DNA of 64,000 nt from Mucilaginibacter polytrichastri (GCF_001911425.1 NZ_MPPL01000001.1:837243-901242); one strand, 5' to 3'. Counted from the stretch's first letter, positions 8,354-18,070 are shown. Notes: a model not told the origin generated them from the letters alone. Numbers and translations: made by a program.

Positions 8354-9033
8354 TGGATATAGACCTGCAACCTCTTTGGCTCACCTTTAAACTGGCATCC
8401 ATTACCACGGTTTGCCTGCTGGTTATTGGTTTGCCGCTGGCAGCTTTACTAGCCCAAAGTCGGTCGAGGTTTAAATCTGTAATTGAAGCGCTTGTTAGCC
8501 TGCCGCTGGTACTGCCGCCGTCTGTACTGGGTTTTTATTTGCTGCTGGCCTTAAGTCCGGCGCATGGCTTCGGTGGCTGGCTGCAATCGTGGTTCAATAT
8601 TAGGTTGATATTTACTTTCCCGGGTCTGGTGATTGGCTCTGTTATTTATAGCCTGCCATTTATGGTACATCCCATACAAGGCGGCTTAGAGGCCTTGCCC
8701 GAAAGCTTGCAACATGCCTCCTGGACATTGGGCCGGTCTAATTTTGATACTTTTTTTAAGGTGCTGCTGCCTAATATCCGCCCGGCATTATTAACGGGTA
8801 TTGTGCTCACATTTGCGCACACACTTGGCGAGTTTGGCCTGGTATTAATGATAGGCGGAAGCCTGCCCGGTGTTACCAAGGTGGCTTCTATTGCCATCTA
8901 TAACGAGGCCGAAGCCTTGAATTTTCATGCAGCGCATGTGTATTCTGCAGTACTGCTTGTTGTTTCTTTTTCTATCCTGCTGTTGGTTTATATCATCAAT
9001 AAGCAGCTGGTTAAAAACCGCCTGGCCTTATGA
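8353..9033 (+). CDS. modB: molybdate ABC transporter permease ModB
   Basis: This 226-residue inner-membrane permease has about five membrane helices. The cytoplasmic loop with ASWTLGRSNFDTFFKVLLP followed by GEFGLVLMIGG fits the EAA coupling region and the ModB family. It overlaps modA by 1 nt and modC by 4 nt, so the three are translationally coupled. Confidence 0.95.
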   Translation: MDIDLQPLWLTFKLASITTVCLLVIGLPLAALLAQSRSRFKSVIEALVSLPLVLPPSVLGFYLLLALSPAHGFGGWLQSWFNIRLIFTFPGLVIGSVIYSLPFMVHPIQGGLEALPESLQHASWTLGRSNFDTFFKVLLPNIRPALLTGIVLTFAHTLGEFGLVLMIGGSLPGVTKVASIAIYNEAEALNFHAAHVYSAVLLVVSFSILLLVYIINKQLVKNRLAL

Positions 9034-9869
9034 TTCGGATCAACATCTGCAAAAAACTAAATTTGGCCGATGGTGTATCGCAGCTGGTTGTTGATGCCGA
9101 ATTATCTTTACAAAAAATCACCGCACTATACGGTCCTTCCGGCGCGGGCAAAACATCATTGCTTAAAATTATTGCCGGGTTAATGCAACCCGAAGATGGT
9201 TTTATTGAGGTAAACGGCGAAGTTTGGCTGGATACCTCACGTGGTATTAACCTCCCCCCGCAAAAGCGGAATATCGGCTTTGTGTTCCAGGATTATGCTT
9301 TGTTTCCGAATATGACGGTGCGGCAAAACCTGCTTTATGCATCCCGTAAAAACATCGATGAGCAATTGATTGAACACCTGCTTAAGCTAACTGGCTTAGT
9401 TGCCTTTGTCAATCACAAGCCGGCAACCCTTTCGGGTGGACAGAAACAGCGCGCTGCCCTGGCCCGTGCACTGGTGCGGAAGCCAGCATTATTGTTGATG
9501 GATGAGCCGCTATCTGCCCTTGATAATGAAACCCGGTTGTTGCTGCAACAGGAGCTTTTACAATTGCACAGCGAGTATAAGTTCAGTGCATTACTGGTTA
9601 GTCATGATGTGGCCGAAGTATATCATCTGGCTGATTATATGTTATCGATAGATAAGGGTAAGATCCTGAAAACTGGTAAGCCCGCCGAAGTTTTCGGTCT
9701 TATTGAAAGCGAAGACCAGATCAGGTTATTTGGGCAGGTGGTAAGCGTTGATGGGGATTGGATGACTGTTATAGTTGATCAGCGGTTATTTCGGTTAAAA
9801 TGCGTTACCGGGCTGAAAGTAGGGGATCGGGTGAGTTTGGGGTTTGGGGATGCAGGGAAGATTTTATAA
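9030..9869 (+). CDS. modC: molybdate ABC transporter ATPase ModC
   Basis: This 279-residue ATPase energises ModAB. Walker A is GPSGAGKT (35-42), the Q-loop is VFQDYALFPNMTV, the signature is LSGGQKQR (134-141), Walker B is LLLMDEP (154-160), and the H-loop histidine is about 192. The C-terminal 50 residues look like a single short TOBE/Mop-type domain that may sense molybdate. The ATG lies inside the modB stop (ATGA overlap). Confidence 0.94.
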   Translation: MIRINICKKLNLADGVSQLVVDAELSLQKITALYGPSGAGKTSLLKIIAGLMQPEDGFIEVNGEVWLDTSRGINLPPQKRNIGFVFQDYALFPNMTVRQNLLYASRKNIDEQLIEHLLKLTGLVAFVNHKPATLSGGQKQRAALARALVRKPALLLMDEPLSALDNETRLLLQQELLQLHSEYKFSALLVSHDVAEVYHLADYMLSIDKGKILKTGKPAEVFGLIESEDQIRLFGQVVSVDGDWMTVIVDQRLFRLKCVTGLKVGDRVSLGFGDAGKIL

Positions 9870-9985
9870 CGCAAGACATCATTGGTACGAAGCAATCTCA
9901 ACCGATTAACACCAATTTCAATACTCCAAAGTCCGTTTTTAATTAAAAAAAGAAAGTCGCCAAAGAAGGGCTATTGCTTTTAAGT

Positions 9986-10012
9986 CTTCTCCTTTGGAGA
10001 GGGTTGGGTGAG
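9986..10012. repeat. short palindromic dispersed-repeat fragment
   Basis: The segment holds the small palindrome CTCCTTTGGAG followed by AGGGTTGGGTGAG, a G-rich tail unlike its surroundings. About 100 nt upstream (9884-9909) is a second foreign-looking piece with CGAAGCAATCTC. Both look like worn fragments of short non-coding dispersed repeats in the 147-nt gap after modC. No second copy lies in this window. Confidence 0.35.
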
Positions 10013-10016
10013 TTAA

Positions 10017-10382
10017 TTACACCAGCAAAGCCGAAATGCGCTCCTGCAAAACATGCATATCAAAGGGTTTGGCCAAAAAATCATTAGCCCCGGCATCAAA
10101 GGCCGACTGGCGCACGTTGTGCCCTGCGGAGATAATAATGACCGGGATATTTTGGGTAGAACCCTGGCGCTTAAGCTGTTTGCAAACCGTTAGGCCATTA
10201 TGTCCCGCCATGGCAATATCCAGTATCACGAGGTCAGGTTGTGCTTTAACAGATTCCATAACCGAGGTTCCATCATATACATGCATTACCTCGTAACCCG
10301 CATAGTTAAGGATGCTTGAAATTGATTCAACAATTGCTACGTCATCGTCTGCTACTAATATCGTTTTATGCCGTAATTCCAT
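10017..10382 (-). CDS. single-domain response regulator (CheY-like)
   Basis: The 121 residues form one receiver domain with no output domain. The acidic pocket is D12-D14, the phospho-acceptor is D55 in LVILDIAMAG, the switch Ser is S85, and the conserved Lys is K105 in FLAKPFD. It has no adjacent histidine kinase, so it is an orphan that probably signals by protein contact. Confidence 0.9.
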   Translation of the reverse strand: MELRHKTILVADDDVAIVESISSILNYAGYEVMHVYDGTSVMESVKAQPDLVILDIAMAGHNGLTVCKQLKRQGSTQNIPVIIISAGHNVRQSAFDAGANDFLAKPFDMHVLQERISALLV

Positions 10383-10593
10383 AACTCAGCCGGGTAAATG
10401 TTAAAGGTTTGTAATATGAATTAGTAAACGCATACTCCTAAAGCGTTAGTATGCTGTTTAACAGGATATTTTCATAAATAGCTGTTACCTGTAGGGGTAT
10501 TTAAACTATTATTATTTCTGTAGCTATAATTGGGGTTATTTATATAACATTCACAATATAAGGAAAGCTTTTGTTAAAATTGGTAAAAAGCTA

Positions 10594-11238
10594 TTAATCT
10601 ACAATATAAGGTAGCTCGGCGTGCTGATAGGCAGGCTTTTGCAATTGTATCTTTAGGTTTTTAAAGGTTTGCATTGGCCCTTCGGCGGCAAATAAATTAA
10701 TGAGCCAGGCAGGTACATCGCCACCGGGATCGAGCGCCAATGTATATTCTATACTCAGTTTATCTTTAGTAATTGGGGTAATAATCCATTTACCAACCGA
10801 CTGCTTTACGCGTATTATGGCATCCTTTTCGGGTATGTAATCGCCAAGGCAGGGTGCATCTATGGTAATAACTTTGGTTTGCGGGTTTTGCTTAACGGTA
10901 ATATGCGCTATAAAATCGCGGTTGTGTACTGGCCAGGGCACCTGCACTACCGAATAATAATAAAGTTCTGCCGGCGAAACCTGCTTTAATATAGTTGCCG
11001 ATTTGGTATGATAAGCCCAGTTAACGCTGTTTTTAATATCCATAATTAAAGCCACAAGCTGCGATGCAGTGGCCGGCACTTCGCAGTTTACCTTAACAGC
11101 CTTAAAGTTTGAATTATTTACAGACCGCATATAAACCTTAACACCATCGTCTTCGGTTTTTAATTTCCAGTTTTCTTGTGCGTATGCTGTGCTTATAAAA
11201 AGTATAAGGCAGGTAATAGATAATAGTACTTTATTCAT
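10594..11238 (-). CDS. secreted START-domain lipid-binding-like protein
   Basis: A signal peptide (MNKVLLSITCLILFISTAYA) leads a 190-residue START-like domain. The pattern WKLKTEDDGVKVYMRSV near the N-terminus, the central VQVPWPVHNRDFI and the late LDPGGDVPAWLINLFAAEGPMQTFKNL are typical of the family. START domains bind lipids in a deep pocket; the ligand here is unknown. It is probably monocistronic. Confidence 0.85.
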   Translation of the reverse strand: MNKVLLSITCLILFISTAYAQENWKLKTEDDGVKVYMRSVNNSNFKAVKVNCEVPATASQLVALIMDIKNSVNWAYHTKSATILKQVSPAELYYYSVVQVPWPVHNRDFIAHITVKQNPQTKVITIDAPCLGDYIPEKDAIIRVKQSVGKWIITPITKDKLSIEYTLALDPGGDVPAWLINLFAAEGPMQTFKNLKIQLQKPAYQHAELPYIVD

Positions 11239-11304
11239 AACCGCTAATCTCAGATCTGTAACTTAAAGGATACAAATTAACACATCTGAAACGAGGCCAA
11301 CTGC

Positions 11305-11520
11305 TTACTCACCTTTTTTTGACGTGGCAACGATAATTATACCACCTATTAGCAATATCCCGCCCAAATAAGGTGGCCAGGCAACTGTTTTCTCTCTATC
11401 TGCCGAAATCTGCAACGGGCCGGCATCAATTACTTTTTCTTTTTTGGTGTAGGTAAAGCCGGTCCATATCAGCATCACAACGCCGATAATAATTAATGCA
11501 AAGCCGATGATTTTTTTCAT
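11305..11520 (-). CDS. small two-helix membrane protein
   Basis: This 71-residue protein has one hydrophobic helix at each end (about 5-22 and 49-66) around a charged loop (KKEKVIDAGPLQISADREK). The layout resembles the DUF3185 type of small membrane protein, but I cannot confirm the family. It lies upstream of the START gene on the same strand, 66 nt away, and may be co-transcribed with it. Confidence 0.65.
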   Translation of the reverse strand: MKKIIGFALIIIGVVMLIWTGFTYTKKEKVIDAGPLQISADREKTVAWPPYLGGILLIGGIIIVATSKKGE

Positions 11521-11673
11521 GATATATTATTTACACATAAAGGAACAGCTAGCCGGATTTGTTTGGAGCGGTTTGCCGTTTAATCATATCAGTAATTCAA
11601 CTTGTTACTTTAATCAATAACTAAACACATCAACTTATTTCTATATTAGTCCCGATTATTAACCTATCTAACC

Positions 11674-13311
11674 ATGAGATTTTTACGAAGTTATATACTC
11701 CTGTTTGCGCAGTTTGTAGCCGTAGCTGCATCTGCCCAGCAAACTACCCAGGCTATCACTGCCAACGGCAAGCTCGAAGGTGTAGTAGTTCCGGCCACAG
11801 GTATCCGCACATTTAAAGGCATTCCGTTTGCCCAACCCCCGGTTGGCGATCTGCGCTGGAAAGAACCACTGCCGGTACAAAACTGGGCCGGCGTTCGCAA
11901 AGCCGATCATTTTGGCCCGCGGGCTATGCAAAAGCCTATTTTTGGCGATATGGGTTTCCGCTCTGATGGTATGAGTGAAGATTGCCTTTACCTCAACGTT
12001 TGGACACCCGCAAAAGCTGCCAATGCAGGCCTACCTGTTATGGTTTACTTTTATGGTGGTGGCCTGGTTGCTGGTGATGGCTCCGAGCCTCGTTACGATG
12101 GCGAAAGTTTAGCTACCAAAGGCATCGTGACTGTAACGGTAAATTATCGCCTGGGTATTTTCGGTTTTTTTTCGCACCCGGAGTTAACTAAAGAATCAGC
12201 ACACCAGGCATCCGGTAATTACGGTTATCTCGATCAGCATGCGGCTTTGGTTTGGGTGCAGCAAAATATTGCAGCTTTTGGCGGCGACCCCAGGCGGGTA
12301 ACTATTGCGGGCGAATCTGCCGGGTCTATTTCGGTATGCGCGCAAATGGCTTCGCCGCTGTCGAAAGATCTGATAGCCGGTGCCATCGGCGAAAGCGGTG
12401 CGCCAATTAATCCTACACTTTCCCCGGTTCCGTTAGCTACTGGTGAAGGTAACGGAACTAAGTTTGCCGCCACTGTTGGCGCTAACTCACTGGCCGATCT
12501 TCGGGCCATACCGGCAGAACAACTGCTGGACGATTCTTACAAACCCGGCATGCCACCCAATGCTACTGTAATTGATGGTTACTTTTTAACCAAACAACCA
12601 GTTGATGTATTCACCGCCGGTGAGCAGGCACACATCCCGCTTTTAGTGGGCTGGAACTCGGCAGAGGTGCCTTACCAGGCATTTATGAAGGGACAGGCAC
12701 CAACAGTAGAAAACTATCAAAAACAGGTACAGGAAACTTATGCCGATAAAGCTGATGAAGTGTTAAAGCTATACCCCGGTACCACGGAGACGGAAGTACT
12801 TAAATCGGCCACAGAATTAGCCAGCGATCGTTTTATAGTTTACAGTACCTGGAAATGGGCCGACCTGCAAGCTAACACTGGCGATAAACCGGTATACCGC
12901 TACCTGTTTTCGCGCAACCGCCCTGCCATGACGGCCAAGATGGGTAACGCTACTGCGGGCCTGGCTGGTGGTATAATTAAAGGCGGTGGTGCCGATGCTG
13001 CTAAACCCAAGCCTCCTGTTGCTTTTGATGGTGCCGCACATGCCTCAGAAATTGAATACGCCCTGGGCAACCTCGCTACCAATACCGTTTACGCCTGGAC
13101 ACCAGAAGACTATAAAGTGTCTGAAACCATGGAGGACTATTTTGCCAACTTTATTAAAACAGCCAACCCTAACGGTAAAGGATTACCCAAATGGGCTCCT
13201 AATACGGCAGGCAGCAAAGTTCAATACATCAACATTAATGTAAATACCAAACTGGAACAAGACCATACGCGTGAGCGATATTTGTTTCTGGATAAGCAGT
13301 ATATTAAATAA
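11674..13311 (+). CDS. secreted type-B carboxylesterase
   Basis: The 545-residue alpha/beta hydrolase has an N-terminal signal peptide (MRFLRSYILLFAQFVAVAASA). The nucleophile is S215 in GESAGS, the likely acid is E331 in GWNSAEVP, and the histidine is H456 in AAHASEIEY. The oxyanion-hole segment is VYFYGGG (124-130), and the early SEDCLYLNVW block is the second family signature. It should hydrolyse carboxylic esters in the periplasm or outside the cell; the substrate is unknown. A hairpin terminator begins at its stop codon. Confidence 0.93.
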   Translation: MRFLRSYILLFAQFVAVAASAQQTTQAITANGKLEGVVVPATGIRTFKGIPFAQPPVGDLRWKEPLPVQNWAGVRKADHFGPRAMQKPIFGDMGFRSDGMSEDCLYLNVWTPAKAANAGLPVMVYFYGGGLVAGDGSEPRYDGESLATKGIVTVTVNYRLGIFGFFSHPELTKESAHQASGNYGYLDQHAALVWVQQNIAAFGGDPRRVTIAGESAGSISVCAQMASPLSKDLIAGAIGESGAPINPTLSPVPLATGEGNGTKFAATVGANSLADLRAIPAEQLLDDSYKPGMPPNATVIDGYFLTKQPVDVFTAGEQAHIPLLVGWNSAEVPYQAFMKGQAPTVENYQKQVQETYADKADEVLKLYPGTTETEVLKSATELASDRFIVYSTWKWADLQANTGDKPVYRYLFSRNRPAMTAKMGNATAGLAGGIIKGGGADAAKPKPPVAFDGAAHASEIEYALGNLATNTVYAWTPEDYKVSETMEDYFANFIKTANPNGKGLPKWAPNTAGSKVQYININVNTKLEQDHTRERYLFLDKQYIK

Positions 13312-13343
13312 TGATAAAGGCCTCGAAAGAGGCCTTTATCATT
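13310..13343. terminator. bidirectional hairpin terminator
   Basis: The arms AATGATAAAGGCCTC and GAGGCCTTTATCATT pair perfectly around a GAAA loop. It lies between the convergent esterase and EamA genes. Confidence 0.85.
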
Positions 13344-13373
13344 ATTTAACTATCCTATCTATGCTTGCAATTA

Positions 13374-14246
13374 TCAAGATTCTGGTGCTACAGGGGCAGC
13401 TTTTTTGGCGGTTAGCGTAGCACCGGCGCTTGCAATAATAATAAGGGCTACGGCCAGCCATTCGTAAAGCGATAAGTACTCATGCAAAAATACCAGGCCG
13501 GAGATGGCTGCCACGGCTGGTTCCAGGCTCATTAATATGCTGAAAGTTTTTGCCGGGATTTTCTTTAACGCCTTCATCTCTAAAGTAAACGGTATGGCGC
13601 TCGAAAGTAGGGCTAGTGCAAAGCCCGATAATAACATCCAGGGTTTCAAGTGGCTTATTAATCCATCGCCAATTGCAATAGGTAATACAACCAGGGAGGC
13701 GAAAACCATGCCGATGGTAACCGCTTTGCTTCCGTCCATTATTTTAGAAATCCGTCCGCCTAATAAAATATAGGCCGCCCAGAATGCGCCCGCAAGCAAG
13801 GCCAGTAATACGCCCGTAATATCTAGCCCGTTGTGATGCCATGGCGCAATAAGTGCGATACCAACTGCCGCAAGGATAACCCATACAAAGTCTATCATGC
13901 GTTTTGACCCCGTTAAAGCTAATGCTAAAGGGCCAATAAACTCCAGTGCAACGCCCAAGGCAAGGGGTATGCGGGCTATGGCCATGTAAAAAATTACATT
14001 CATGGCACCGAGGGTTAAACCATACAGGGCAACGGCTTTCCATTGCGTCCTGGAAAGGTTTCGTATGTTGGGCCGGTTAAAAAGCAACAGAATTAAAGCT
14101 GACAGGCCGATTCTTAAAGAAGAAGTAGATGTTGCGCCTAAGACTGGAAATATACCCTTGGCAATCGCAGCACCACTCTGTACGCTGACAATCGACAACA
14201 GTACTGCCGGCACTGCCGGGATCTCAAATCCTTTCTTATTCTCCAT
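13374..14246 (-). CDS. EamA-family (DMT) transporter
   Basis: The 290-residue protein has about ten membrane helices arranged as two EamA repeats (about 10-140 and 150-280). The overall sequence resembles RhtA-type exporters of threonine, homoserine or other amino acids (for example PLALGVALEFIGPLALAL and the late EPAVAAISG motif). The family is clear, the substrate is not. It lies 27 nt after the 157-residue gene on the same strand. Confidence 0.88.
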   Translation of the reverse strand: MENKKGFEIPAVPAVLLSIVSVQSGAAIAKGIFPVLGATSTSSLRIGLSALILLLFNRPNIRNLSRTQWKAVALYGLTLGAMNVIFYMAIARIPLALGVALEFIGPLALALTGSKRMIDFVWVILAAVGIALIAPWHHNGLDITGVLLALLAGAFWAAYILLGGRISKIMDGSKAVTIGMVFASLVVLPIAIGDGLISHLKPWMLLSGFALALLSSAIPFTLEMKALKKIPAKTFSILMSLEPAVAAISGLVFLHEYLSLYEWLAVALIIIASAGATLTAKKAAPVAPES

Positions 14247-14273
14247 TAATTCTAAATTTGGTCATTGACAGAG

Positions 14274-14747
14274 TTAAGAAGGAATTTTGAAAACTATTTC
14301 CTCAATATTATTAATCAATGTAGCTCTCATGAAAGATATTTTCTTCTCCAATAGTTCAGCCAGTTCCACTGTCGGTTTTGCATTAAAAGGATAACAATCA
14401 TTTACAGATTGCCCATTTTTAATGTGGTTAATCCAATCTTGTGATAAGTTGACATAATCCTCAAGAACTTCTACTGTTGTTTTTGGTCCAAAAGTATCTA
14501 AATAGATAGTGGGTATATCACCCACAACTACCCATAAAAAACAATCTTTCGGACTACTTATATTCTCGATCTCAAACAGGAATATACAAAACACCTTGCC
14601 AATATTAGTATACAAGTACGATTTTTTTATGGCTTTGCACCATATGAAACTATCTAAATATTGTTCGGCTTCATGATGTAGCGTAATTACTTCCGAGTAA
14701 AATTCAATATTGGGATCAATCTCTTTATAGCTGATAGGATATATCAT
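14274..14747 (-). CDS. hypothetical protein, coupled to permease
   Basis: This 157-residue soluble protein is acidic and rich in aromatic residues, with no signal peptide or membrane helix. The family is not recognised. Its ATG overlaps the permease stop codon by one base (TAATG), so it is translated with the permease and may work with it or simply follow it. Confidence 0.7.
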   Translation of the reverse strand: MIYPISYKEIDPNIEFYSEVITLHHEAEQYLDSFIWCKAIKKSYLYTNIGKVFCIFLFEIENISSPKDCFLWVVVGDIPTIYLDTFGPKTTVEVLEDYVNLSQDWINHIKNGQSVNDCYPFNAKPTVELAELLEKKISFMRATLINNIEEIVFKIPS

Positions 14748-16072
14748 TATGCATTATCCTCCAAATTCCGCTTCTTATAAACTCCCCAAACATAAAACGG
14801 AACCCCGGCCATCAGTAATATAAAGCCATAAAAAACAGAACCTTGCCCGGCACCGGCAATTTCCCAAAGTGTGTAGGCAAAAGCCAGTACTGCTAATACA
14901 ATGGCAGATAGCCAGCCCCCGCTTTTAAGAGGCTTTTTTTCGAGCCTGATAATGAGGTACGATGCAGCCGAAAACAAGTAAGGCACTAGCATAGTAAATA
15001 CCGAAAGTAGCAGTAAAAACCGGAATTGGTCTACCAGTCCTTTAGTATAGTTCATGCTCATAAACAGGGATATGATTACACCGCTGATGATCATACCCAC
15101 ATAAGGTACGCCTTTGCTGTTTAAGCGAGTAAAAATGGCTGGGAAAAGCTTGTCTTTCGCTATGGCAAAAGGTACCTGGCCTTGTACAAGAGTCCAGCCG
15201 TTAAGTGCGCCAAAGGCCGCAATAGCCACGCCTGCGCTTACCCAATATCTTGCGCCCGGGCCAAACATAATAACCGCGGCATCTGCAAATGGGGTAACAG
15301 AATGCTGCAATGTTTTAGCCGGGATAATACCCATTACACTTACACTGCCCAGTACATAAACTAGCGTAGCAATCAGCAGGCCCAGCATGGTTGCCCGCGA
15401 TATTGTTTTACCGGGATTTGCCACACTGCCGGACGGTATGGTAGCAGATTCGATACCGATATAAGAGAACATAGTCATGGTGGCCGTGGCTGTGATGGCT
15501 CCCCAAACCGAAGTGCCGGTGTTATTGAAAGGATGAAAGTTTTCGGCCTTAATAAAAAACAGGCCGCCAATGGCGATGATTAACAAGGGCAGCAACTTTA
15601 AGATAGTGGTAACCAGCTGCACTTTGCCGGATGTAGCAACACCGCGTGTATTTACCCAGGTAAGCAGCCAGATAGCGCCTAAGCCGGTAAGTACTGCGGC
15701 AACCACATTGGTGGCCAACACCGGGAAAAATGTACTTAACGCACTTACAAAAGAAATGGTAATGGCAGCATTGGCGCAAGAGGTAGCCAGGTAATACCCC
15801 CAGGCCACCAAAAAACCTGCAAAATCGCCCAGGCCATGCCGTGCATAGGCATAGGGCCCGCCGGTGCCTTCTGGTAACAGTTGGCTCAGGTTGCTAAATA
15901 CTCGGGCGAGGAAGAAAGAGCCAATGGCCGAAAATACCCAGCCCAGTAAACTAACACTGCCGAAAGAAGCCATGGCCGCAGGCATTAAAAACACACCTGC
16001 ACCTATCATATTACCCACCACCAGCGATGTGCTAGACCATAATCCTAATTTATTTTTGTTTGACGTTACCAT
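14747..16072 (-). CDS. APC-superfamily amino-acid permease (AdiC-like)
   Basis: The 441-residue protein has about twelve membrane helices. The unwound first helix motif is NMIGAGVFLMPAAMASFG, and the SYIGIESATIPSG block in helix 6 fits the APA family that includes arginine/agmatine (AdiC) and putrescine/ornithine antiporters. No decarboxylase is adjacent, so an antiport role is not shown. The gene is first in a run with the 157-residue gene and possibly the EamA gene. Confidence 0.9.
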   Translation of the reverse strand: MVTSNKNKLGLWSSTSLVVGNMIGAGVFLMPAAMASFGSVSLLGWVFSAIGSFFLARVFSNLSQLLPEGTGGPYAYARHGLGDFAGFLVAWGYYLATSCANAAITISFVSALSTFFPVLATNVVAAVLTGLGAIWLLTWVNTRGVATSGKVQLVTTILKLLPLLIIAIGGLFFIKAENFHPFNNTGTSVWGAITATATMTMFSYIGIESATIPSGSVANPGKTISRATMLGLLIATLVYVLGSVSVMGIIPAKTLQHSVTPFADAAVIMFGPGARYWVSAGVAIAAFGALNGWTLVQGQVPFAIAKDKLFPAIFTRLNSKGVPYVGMIISGVIISLFMSMNYTKGLVDQFRFLLLLSVFTMLVPYLFSAASYLIIRLEKKPLKSGGWLSAIVLAVLAFAYTLWEIAGAGQGSVFYGFILLMAGVPFYVWGVYKKRNLEDNA

Positions 16073-16243
16073 TTAGTTTAATGTTTCGGGAGGGTGATAA
16101 GATACGGGATTTGGTTGAAAAATTAACATACTTGCCTGGCGATTGCAATGGCATAATGGGGAAATTACAAGCGCATCTTTACTCACAAATACTGATAACC
16201 ACAACATTATTGCTTAACTTGTGCTTTTATTCATATATAGACA

Positions 16244-17476
16244 GTGACTTTTAAGGACTTTAATTTTAACGAGCAATTGGCAGAAGGTATCCAAAGTATG
16301 GGGTACAATACGCCGACAGCCATTCAAGCGCAAGCAATACCTATTATTTTAGAAGGTAAAGATATTATAGCATGTGCGCAAACAGGCACGGGCAAAACGG
16401 CTTCGTACTTGTTGCCGGTTTTAAACAGCATAGGTAAGGCAGATGCCGGCCATCGTATTAGTACGCTTATTTTGGGGCCAACCCGCGAGTTGGTTCAACA
16501 GATAGATCAGCAGGTAGAAGGCCTGGCTTATTTTACCAATATCAGTTCGCTGGCCGTATTTGGCGGTGGCGATGGTATAGCGTATGAGCAGCAAAAACGC
16601 GGCATTCAAAACAAGGTTGATATTGTAATTGCAACGCCCGGAAGGCTTATTGCTTTCCTGACTTCGGGTGCCCTGAAACTGGATCACCTGAAACATTTTG
16701 TACTGGACGAGGCCGACCGCATGCTGGACATGGGTTTCTTCCAGGATATTATGCGTATTATTACTTATTTGCCGGCTAATCGCCAAACATTGTTATTCTC
16801 GGCTACCATGCCGGGTAAGATCCGTACCCTGGCGCGGTCGATACTCAAAGACCCCGAGCAAATTAACATTGCACTTTCGCAGCCCGCGGTTGGTATCAGC
16901 CAGCAGATCTATCGTGTGCACGATGCGCAAAAAACCAAGCTGATCGAGGTATTATTGAGAAGCGGTTTATATACCAGCACCATCATATTTGCATCAACCA
17001 AAGAGAAGGTTAAGGCCCTGGCTAAAGACCTTAAACATGCACAAATTAATGCCGAAGCTTTCCACTCAGACATGAACCAGGGCGAGCGCGAAGAGGTATT
17101 GCTTAACTTCAAAAACCGCCAGCTACCTGTAGTTATCGGTACCGATGCGTTATCGCGCGGTATTGATGTGGAAGGCATCGACCTGGTAATTAATTATGAT
17201 GTGCCCGGCGACCCCGAAGATTATATCCACCGTATTGGCCGGACAGCCCGTGCAGAAACCAAAGGTACAGCGGTTACATTGGTTAATAAACACGATGAAC
17301 GCAAACTGACCAATATCCAATCGCTGATTGATAAAAAGATAGAAGAAATTACTTTGCCTGCAGATATTGGCTCGATACCAGAGCAAAAGCCTCAGTTTGA
17401 TAACACCAAACGTAAGAGTCGCAATAACAGAAGGCCTGCCCATAAGGACGCGCCCAAAGGGCAGAAACGCAGCTAA
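16244..17476 (+). CDS. DEAD-box RNA helicase (RhlE-like)
   Basis: This 410-residue helicase unwinds RNA duplexes using ATP. The Q motif is FKDFNFNEQLAEGIQSMGYNTPTAIQ, motif I AQTGTGKT (45-52), motif II DEAD (155-158), motif III SAT (186-188), and motif VI HRIGRTARA. A basic tail (KRKSRNNRRP) ends the protein. The start is GTG at 16244; the next ATG (residue 19) would cut the Q motif, so GTG is favoured. Confidence 0.93.
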   Translation: MTFKDFNFNEQLAEGIQSMGYNTPTAIQAQAIPIILEGKDIIACAQTGTGKTASYLLPVLNSIGKADAGHRISTLILGPTRELVQQIDQQVEGLAYFTNISSLAVFGGGDGIAYEQQKRGIQNKVDIVIATPGRLIAFLTSGALKLDHLKHFVLDEADRMLDMGFFQDIMRIITYLPANRQTLLFSATMPGKIRTLARSILKDPEQINIALSQPAVGISQQIYRVHDAQKTKLIEVLLRSGLYTSTIIFASTKEKVKALAKDLKHAQINAEAFHSDMNQGEREEVLLNFKNRQLPVVIGTDALSRGIDVEGIDLVINYDVPGDPEDYIHRIGRTARAETKGTAVTLVNKHDERKLTNIQSLIDKKIEEITLPADIGSIPEQKPQFDNTKRKSRNNRRPAHKDAPKGQKRS

Positions 17477-17487
17477 AGAAGGTATAT

Positions 17488-17538
17488 AGTATATAACAAG
17501 GCCTGAAAGCAATTTGCTTTCAGGCCTTGTTATATACT
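17488..17538. terminator. perfect 25-bp inverted repeat, bidirectional terminator
   Basis: The two 25-nt arms starting AGTATATAACAAGGCCTGAA are exact reverse complements around a single central base. It sits between the convergent helicase gene and the 111-residue gene, whose stop codon lies 2 nt beyond it. This is unusually long and perfect for a terminator. Confidence 0.85.
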
Positions 17539-17540
17539 GG

Positions 17541-17876
17541 TTAAATGTAAAATGTTCCGTTAAAGGTTACTGGTGAAGTAGCGTTATTTGGCGTAAATGT
17601 TACGTTCATGGTGCCTTGATCTCGTCCCGAAACAATAGAATAACTGCCATGTGCGGTAATTGCATTTCCATTTACATCTATTAAATTAGTAACTAAATGT
17701 GTACCAGCGGTTCCATAAGCTTCATAATTTATACCCAGATAAGAAAAAGTGCCGATATCAACAGTGGCTTGTTTTGATGCTGCATGTTTTTCAGAAGAAA
17801 CTTTAGGGTCGAAAGATGTTAATTGCTTTCCGGCTGCCAAAACAACAACAGTTAGGGGTAAGATAAATTTTTTCAT
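17541..17876 (-). CDS. small secreted protein, unknown
   Basis: The 111-residue protein starts MKKFILPLTVVVLAAGKQLTSFD, a short signal-like segment, followed by a region rich in Thr, Gly and aromatic residues that looks all-beta. There is no lipobox cysteine. The family is not recognised. It is monocistronic and ends at the shared terminator. Confidence 0.65.
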   Translation of the reverse strand: MKKFILPLTVVVLAAGKQLTSFDPKVSSEKHAASKQATVDIGTFSYLGINYEAYGTAGTHLVTNLIDVNGNAITAHGSYSIVSGRDQGTMNVTFTPNNATSPVTFNGTFYI

Positions 17877-18070
17877 AAAGATTATTTGTGTTAAGATTTA
17901 CTGCAAGTTAATGTTGGGTTTCGATAAAAGCAAATATTTTTCGATGGTTAGTTCTTAATATTTGTTAATTAGATCAAAACTGATAGGATTGTCAACCTTT
18001 TGGCTTTTTGTGTTTAATAATCGTTTATTTTAGTGCCATTACTTTCGGGTTAATTTTACAATTTTACATC

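Noticed and set aside
18008..18070. longer start for the HipA-like kinase at a TTG codon
   Set aside because: The extension is a hydrophobic stretch unlike the family, and the GTG at 18071 starts in a conserved region.
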